Source of the DNA: Lentisphaerales bacterium
GTDB lineage: Bacteria; Verrucomicrobiota; Lentisphaeria; Lentisphaerales; Lentisphaeraceae
DNA: 36,628 nt
Direction of reading: 5' to 3'
NCBI GenBank assembly: GCA_022446985.1
Contig: JAKVBD010000049.1
Coordinates: 1 to 36,628, forward strand
Shown: piece by piece, positions 32,625 to 36,628 of the stretch
Layout: each line of letters opens with the position of its first letter
Numbering within the stretch: position 1 is the stretch's first letter
The notes under the pieces: generated by a model
What the model was told of the DNA's origin: nothing
Seen by the model: the letters and a program-made list of their open reading frames with translations, nothing else
Database searches by the model: none
Position numbers and translations under genes: made by a program

Positions 32625-34223
32625 TTGATTAAAAAGTTATTCAGAAAGCTTTTCGGGCGTCACAAACCTGAAACTGAAGTGGTGCCAGAAGAAAAGCCGC
32701 ACCCGTCTCAACCGGAAAGCTCAAAAAAGAAAAAGCCCGAGTCTCAAAGATCTGAAAATCAATTCGAAGGCAAAAATAAGCAGCAACAGCAGCATAAAAA
32801 GAGACAAGACCGCAATCGCAATAAGAAAGGCGGTCACAGACATGAAAAAGCCCCACTTCCAACACACTCTGTAGAAGTGGAAGCTGCGAAGCCTGAAGAG
32901 GATTGGCAGCCAGCTGAAATTCCTGAGGTGAAAGAAGGTTTGAGCTTTTATGGTATCGGGCTGACAAATCCAGTGCTGCACGGTATACACGATTTAGGTT
33001 TTTCTCAGTGTACAGAAATTCAAGCGAAGACTTTACCGGAAGCTTTAAAGGGAAGAGATATAGCAGGTAAGGCCCAGACAGGTACTGGTAAAACAGCAGC
33101 TTTCCTGATTTCAATTTTTGATTACTTCATTAAAAACCCCCTTAAAGAACCTTACTCAGGCACTCCACGTTGTTTGATTTTAGCACCGACTCGTGAATTA
33201 GCTGTTCAGATTGGTAAAGATGCTACGGCTCTTGGCAAGTTCTGCGATGCCAAAACAGTAACTGTTTATGGCGGTATGGATTTTGAAAAACAAGCTCAAG
33301 AGTTTCACGGACGTGTAGATATTCTTGTAGCAACTCCAGGAAGACTTTTAGATTACACTCGACGTAAAGTTGTCAAGCTGAATAAAGTTGAGCAATTAGT
33401 TCTCGATGAAGCTGACCGCATGCTGGATATGGGATTCATTCCAGATGTTAGAAGAATTATTGGACAGATACCTCACAGTGATAAGCGTATCACTCAGTTA
33501 TACTCAGCAACTTTGAGTGACGATGTTATGAATCTTGCCCAGCGCTGGATGAAGAAAGATTATCATATTGTAGAAATTGACCCTGAAACAGTGGTCTCTA
33601 TAAATGTTCAACAGATTGTTTACATGGTTCAGGCGAAAGACAAAGTGCCAATTATTTTATGGCACTTAAAGAATGAAACAGTTGAGAGAATGATCATTTT
33701 TACAAATAGAAAAGATGAGTCTCAAAAACTTTCCAGGACACTTTATGAGCATGGCGTTGATTTAGAATTGTTAACTGGTGATGTTCCTCAGAAAAAGAGA
33801 ATGCGTATTCTTGAAAAATTCCGTGCAGGAGAGATTAAAATCATCGTTGCGACAGATGTTGCAGGTCGTGGAATTCATGTTGATAATGTCAGCCATGTCT
33901 TTAATTATGAACTGCCTTATGAAGCAGAAGATTATGTTCACCGAGTTGGTCGTACAGGTCGTGCTGGTTCGAAAGGTAAGGCGATGAGCTTTGCCTGTGA
34001 GAATAGTGCGTTTGAACTTCCTTCCATTGAAGAGTATATCGGTCATTCTTTGACTTGTACGACTCCAGAAGAAGAAATGCTTGTTGAGTATGAGAAAGTG
34101 CGTGAAGCACCTAAGAAGCAACCTCAGCAGCATGGCGGTAACCGCAATAATCGCGATAGAAATAATCGCCACCGCAATAATAATCGCAATCATGGGCGCA
34201 ACAATCACCAAAGACGTCATTAG
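32625..34223 (+). CDS. DEAD-box RNA helicase
   Basis: An ATP-dependent RNA helicase of 532 residues, expected to unwind RNA duplexes in ribosome assembly or RNA decay. Residues 1-85 are a basic, Gln/Lys/Arg-rich tail. The Q motif region (LSFYGIGLTNPVLHGIHDLG, QAKTLPEAL) precedes Walker A AQTGTGKT at 150-157, PTREL, DEAD at 261-264, SAT, TNRKDES, DVAGRGI and HRVGRTGRAG. The C-terminal tail is rich in Asn, Arg and His and likely binds RNA. The core resembles RhlB/RhlE but no symbol is given. The start appears to be TTG at 32625: an in-frame ATG 12 bases upstream is followed two codons later by a TAG, so it cannot initiate this protein. Confidence 0.92.
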   Translation: MIKKLFRKLFGRHKPETEVVPEEKPHPSQPESSKKKKPESQRSENQFEGKNKQQQQHKKRQDRNRNKKGGHRHEKAPLPTHSVEVEAAKPEEDWQPAEIPEVKEGLSFYGIGLTNPVLHGIHDLGFSQCTEIQAKTLPEALKGRDIAGKAQTGTGKTAAFLISIFDYFIKNPLKEPYSGTPRCLILAPTRELAVQIGKDATALGKFCDAKTVTVYGGMDFEKQAQEFHGRVDILVATPGRLLDYTRRKVVKLNKVEQLVLDEADRMLDMGFIPDVRRIIGQIPHSDKRITQLYSATLSDDVMNLAQRWMKKDYHIVEIDPETVVSINVQQIVYMVQAKDKVPIILWHLKNETVERMIIFTNRKDESQKLSRTLYEHGVDLELLTGDVPQKKRMRILEKFRAGEIKIIVATDVAGRGIHVDNVSHVFNYELPYEAEDYVHRVGRTGRAGSKGKAMSFACENSAFELPSIEEYIGHSLTCTTPEEEMLVEYEKVREAPKKQPQQHGGNRNNRDRNNRHRNNNRNHGRNNHQRRH

Positions 34224-34242
34224 CCCGTAAAAATTAGATCGT

Positions 34243-36057
34243 ATGAGTATAGATTTTATTTTAGCTGCCGGTGGTGGTCACGGACCGGCGCTTTTAAATG
34301 GTGCGAGCCCGCTGCTTTTGACAGCAGTGATTATCATAGTCGGTAGTGTCGCTGGCGTTATAGCTCATAAGTTTAAACTTCCCGCCCTGACAGGTCAGAT
34401 AATTGCCGGTGTATTTATTGGTGTATCAGGAATTCATCTCATGGGGCATGAGGAAGAACAGAGCCTCTCTTCGATTACCAGTTTTGCCATAGGTTTAATT
34501 GCTGTTACAGTTGGCGCTCACCTGAATTTTAGGTTGTTGCACAACTCACTGAAAAGAATTTTACAGATTGCCATCGCAGAATCTTTAGCCGCTTTCCTCT
34601 TGGTCTTTTTTACTTTAGATTATTTCAATCCGTTGAGTCTCGAACAAAACCTCAAGTTGCCAATTTATCTTTTGATAGCATCTTTGGCTTGTGCTACATC
34701 GCCAGCTTCTTCTTTACACGTTATTAAAGAGAAGAAAGCCAAGGGTATTCTTGTTAAAACGATGATTGCAGTTATTGCCATTGATAACCTGATATGTATG
34801 GCGATTTTTGAGGGAGTCCGTGCCTTTGCAAAGTTAGAGATTGGTGGTGCAAGTCTTTTAGCGACAGTTATTCCGGGAGTTTCGAGTTTTCTCATAGCGG
34901 GTTCGATAGGCTTTGTTGTCGGTTTTGGTCTACATGCTTATTCGCGTTTTATTCAAAAGAAATATCACTCAGCATCAAAAAGTGTGGTTAATTCAATCCT
35001 TTTCACGATAATGATGATTTCTATCATGTTGTGTCATGGCCTTTGTGAGTACTTAAAGTTCCTCTGGGAGAGTATGAGTTTTGGCCTTAACCCGTCTTCG
35101 CTTTTAGCGAATATGGTTATGGGGGTAGTTCTGGCAAATACCTCAGATTATAAAGACCACTTACTTGAGCAATTTGAGGTCATGGAACAGGCCGTGTTTA
35201 CTTGTTTTTTTACTCTCGCAGGAATGCACTTGAATTTGGAGTCATTGACTAAAGAAGTGCTTTTAACTGCAGGAATTTATCTTGGGGCGATGTGTTTAGG
35301 TAAAGGTTTTGGCGCTTCAGGAGCAGCTTGGGCAGGAGCCGCAACAGGAAATATTTCTAAATATATTGGACGCACCCTTCTGGTTCAGGGAGGACTTACC
35401 ATTGCATTGGTTATTATCATCAGTGAAGACAGTACTTTTGCCGCATTTAGTAGCCAGATCACAGCAGCAGTTCTTGCTTGTGTAGTAGCTACAGAACTTA
35501 TAGGTACCGTATTAATCAGTAAAACTTTGGATGATGCGAAAGAAAGCGGGAATGATCGTACGCGTTTAATCGAATTCCTTCAGGAGGAATACATACTGCC
35601 TTGCATGTTTGCCCGTGATCGATTCGAGGCTATCGAAGAACTTTGTCACTTCATGGTTAAAACTCATAAAATGAAAATTACTGCACCTGAACTTTATGAG
35701 TTGGTAAAAGCCCGTGAAGAAGAAATGCCTACCGGAATAGGCGAGGGGATTGCAGTTCCTCATGCTCGACTTGATCGTTCTTTTGAGGATCAGGACAAAA
35801 TTAAAGGTGTTTTAGCTTTGGCTAGCCCACCTGTAGATTTTGGCGCTCCAGACGATAAACCGTCCGAATTGATTATTTTGGTCATTACTCCAGAAGAACA
35901 CAGTGAACGTCACCTGGAAGTTATTGGTGCTATAGCTCGCATGATGCAGCACACTGAAATCCGTGATGCTATTCTCAATGCTAAATCAGCAGCTGAAATC
36001 CACGAAATCCTTCACTCAGAAGAAGGCGAAAGTTTTAACTATTTCTTACATAATTAA
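34243..36057 (+). CDS. Monovalent cation/proton antiporter fused to a PTS EIIA domain
   Basis: A 604-residue protein with a CPA2-type Na+/H+ exchanger domain of about 12 membrane helices (residues 20-430; for example HKFKLPALTGQIIAGVFIG, ASLACATSPASSLHVIKEKK, IAVIAIDNLICMA with the conserved ion-binding Asp after Ile-Ala-Ile), followed by a cytosolic PTS EIIA type-2 domain (about residues 450-604). In that domain GIGEGIAVPHARLD contains His507, the residue phosphorylated in EIIA proteins. The fusion suggests that phosphorylation state sets ion exchange, as regulation by sugar or nitrogen PTS. It begins 19 bases after the helicase stop with a weak ribosome binding site. No terminator is seen before the repeat element downstream. 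Confidence 0.9.
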   Translation: MSIDFILAAGGGHGPALLNGASPLLLTAVIIIVGSVAGVIAHKFKLPALTGQIIAGVFIGVSGIHLMGHEEEQSLSSITSFAIGLIAVTVGAHLNFRLLHNSLKRILQIAIAESLAAFLLVFFTLDYFNPLSLEQNLKLPIYLLIASLACATSPASSLHVIKEKKAKGILVKTMIAVIAIDNLICMAIFEGVRAFAKLEIGGASLLATVIPGVSSFLIAGSIGFVVGFGLHAYSRFIQKKYHSASKSVVNSILFTIMMISIMLCHGLCEYLKFLWESMSFGLNPSSLLANMVMGVVLANTSDYKDHLLEQFEVMEQAVFTCFFTLAGMHLNLESLTKEVLLTAGIYLGAMCLGKGFGASGAAWAGAATGNISKYIGRTLLVQGGLTIALVIIISEDSTFAAFSSQITAAVLACVVATELIGTVLISKTLDDAKESGNDRTRLIEFLQEEYILPCMFARDRFEAIEELCHFMVKTHKMKITAPELYELVKAREEEMPTGIGEGIAVPHARLDRSFEDQDKIKGVLALASPPVDFGAPDDKPSELIILVITPEEHSERHLEVIGAIARMMQHTEIRDAILNAKSAAEIHEILHSEEGESFNYFLHN

Positions 36058-36131
36058 TCAGTCTCGATTTTGAAGAATAGGCGCTTAGAGGTTTTGCGTA
36101 GAGCTTGAGAGTGGGGGTATGAGAAAAGAAA

Positions 36132-36274
36132 TCACGCAGAGGCTCCGTGGCGCAGAGGAATATTTTAAGTGGGGATTTATGGTGGCAGATTAGAGGTGTG
36201 GGACTCGCGCAGAGGCAGTTGTGTAGAGTTTGGGTTTTCTTTACATAAATCCCCGCGCCTTTGCGCCTCAGCGA
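36132..36274. repeat. CGCAGAGG-type inverted repeat element
   Basis: CGCAGAGG occurs at 36135-36142, 36151-36158 and 36208-36215, with inverted variants CGCAAAGG and CGCTGAGG at 36259-36266 and 36267-36274. Inside, GGGGATTTATG (36171-36181) is perfectly inverted at 36244-36254. The GC-rich, purine-rich words stand out from the AT-rich surroundings. Such CGCAGAGG-rich sequences recur between genes in many bacterial genomes, often near GxxExxY genes, so this is probably a dispersed, non-coding palindromic element. The minus-strand open frame across it (36035-36337) is a by-product. Confidence 0.6.
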
Positions 36275-36327
36275 GAAAGTTCTATGATCTATTTGATTTA
36301 AAGGGAAGTCTAATAAAATGAAAAGGG

Positions 36328-36567
36328 ATGAATTCATTTAATGATGTAAAAGATAAAAAATTCCGGGTTGCAATTAAGCCACCTTTAAAGGAAATTTGGA
36401 GAATTAAATATAAAAATCGAGATGTGAATTTCTCCTTTACAAATGCCAAGGTTTTTGCTGATTTATCAAAAAATGTAATTTCTTGTATCGACTTATACTC
36501 AGGTGGGATAGAATTTGATATACATAAAAAGATATTTGATTATTCACCTAACCTGAATAATTCATAA
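36328..36567 (+). CDS. Small protein of unknown function
   Basis: A 79-codon frame starting ATG at 36328, with an AAAGGG directly before it (too close to be a normal ribosome binding site). The product is basic and aromatic, with alternating strand-like parts (FRVAIKPPLKEIWRIKYKNR, FADLSKNVISCIDLYSGGIE, FDIHKKIF). The order pro-leu-hydrophobic, basic turn, F-A-D-L and a late hydrophobic/GG part faintly recalls DUF2442-type proteins that accompany some toxin-antitoxin loci, but this is not strong enough to name it. No partner gene fits in the remaining 60 bases of the window. Confidence 0.4.
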   Translation: MNSFNDVKDKKFRVAIKPPLKEIWRIKYKNRDVNFSFTNAKVFADLSKNVISCIDLYSGGIEFDIHKKIFDYSPNLNNS

Positions 36568-36628
36568 ACTTATTTTTGTGATCAGTTAAGCAACAATAAT
36601 ACTGATTTGCTAGAGTTTTATTGCGATG

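Noticed and set aside
33771..34220. 149-codon minus-strand ORF
   Set aside because: Antisense to the helicase C-terminal core and its repetitive Asn/Arg tail; repetitive codons create the open frame.
36035..36337. 100-codon minus-strand ORF
   Set aside because: It crosses the CGCAGAGG repeat element and overlaps the antiporter end; the open frame comes from the repeat sequence.
1..36628. CRISPR array, phage defence island or prophage
   Set aside because: No regularly spaced repeats, Cas, restriction, integrase or phage structural genes were seen; most genes are housekeeping or envelope functions.

Overview
The window looks like chromosomal DNA of a PVC-superphylum bacterium, most likely a marine Lentisphaera-type organism. 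This is inferred from the giant secreted propeller/HEAT/cytochrome protein at 3527-6964 (a PVC hallmark), the AT-rich Gram-negative style genome full of predicted lipoproteins, the DUF3568 lipoprotein and the short IF-2. No phage module, plasmid origin, CRISPR array or tRNA/rRNA gene was seen.

Layout. Positions 1-585 hold no convincing gene. From 585 to 13146 almost everything is on the minus strand: cca, a DUF3568 lipoprotein, an unknown lipoprotein with a small ORF behind it, the PVC-type CxxCH protein, a small secreted protein, a lipoprotein with a C45 acyltransferase domain, and a tightly packed unit prlC - djlA-like - LysM amidase (envelope and protein turnover). Positions 13147-13943 form a scar: a truncated, nonsense-mutated IS1380-type transposase and a duplicated 40-base sequence. 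The plus strand then carries an unrecognised three-gene cluster (13944-17695: zinc-ribbon membrane protein, HEAT plus coiled-coil protein, second coiled-coil protein), followed by an Rrf2-sufB-sufC-sufD iron-sulfur assembly operon ending in a strong terminator (21829-21860), and a chemoreceptor gene.

From 24707 to 32041 the minus strand carries a small-molecule kinase, infB, nusA, an orphan ABC-2-like membrane protein and rimO. The nusA-infB pair has a near-consensus promoter whose transcript meets an intrinsic terminator before nusA, which suggests NusA-dependent attenuation. From 32183 to 36057 the plus strand has a DUF423 membrane protein, a DEAD-box RNA helicase and a sodium/proton-type antiporter fused to a PTS EIIA domain. 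The right end carries a CGCAGAGG-type inverted-repeat element and a small unknown ORF.

The best candidates for something undescribed are the 13944-17695 cluster, whose two large proteins look like diverged paralogues, the nusA leader attenuator, and the lipoprotein-C45 fusion. All functional claims come from reading motifs by eye; no database search or folding program was run.
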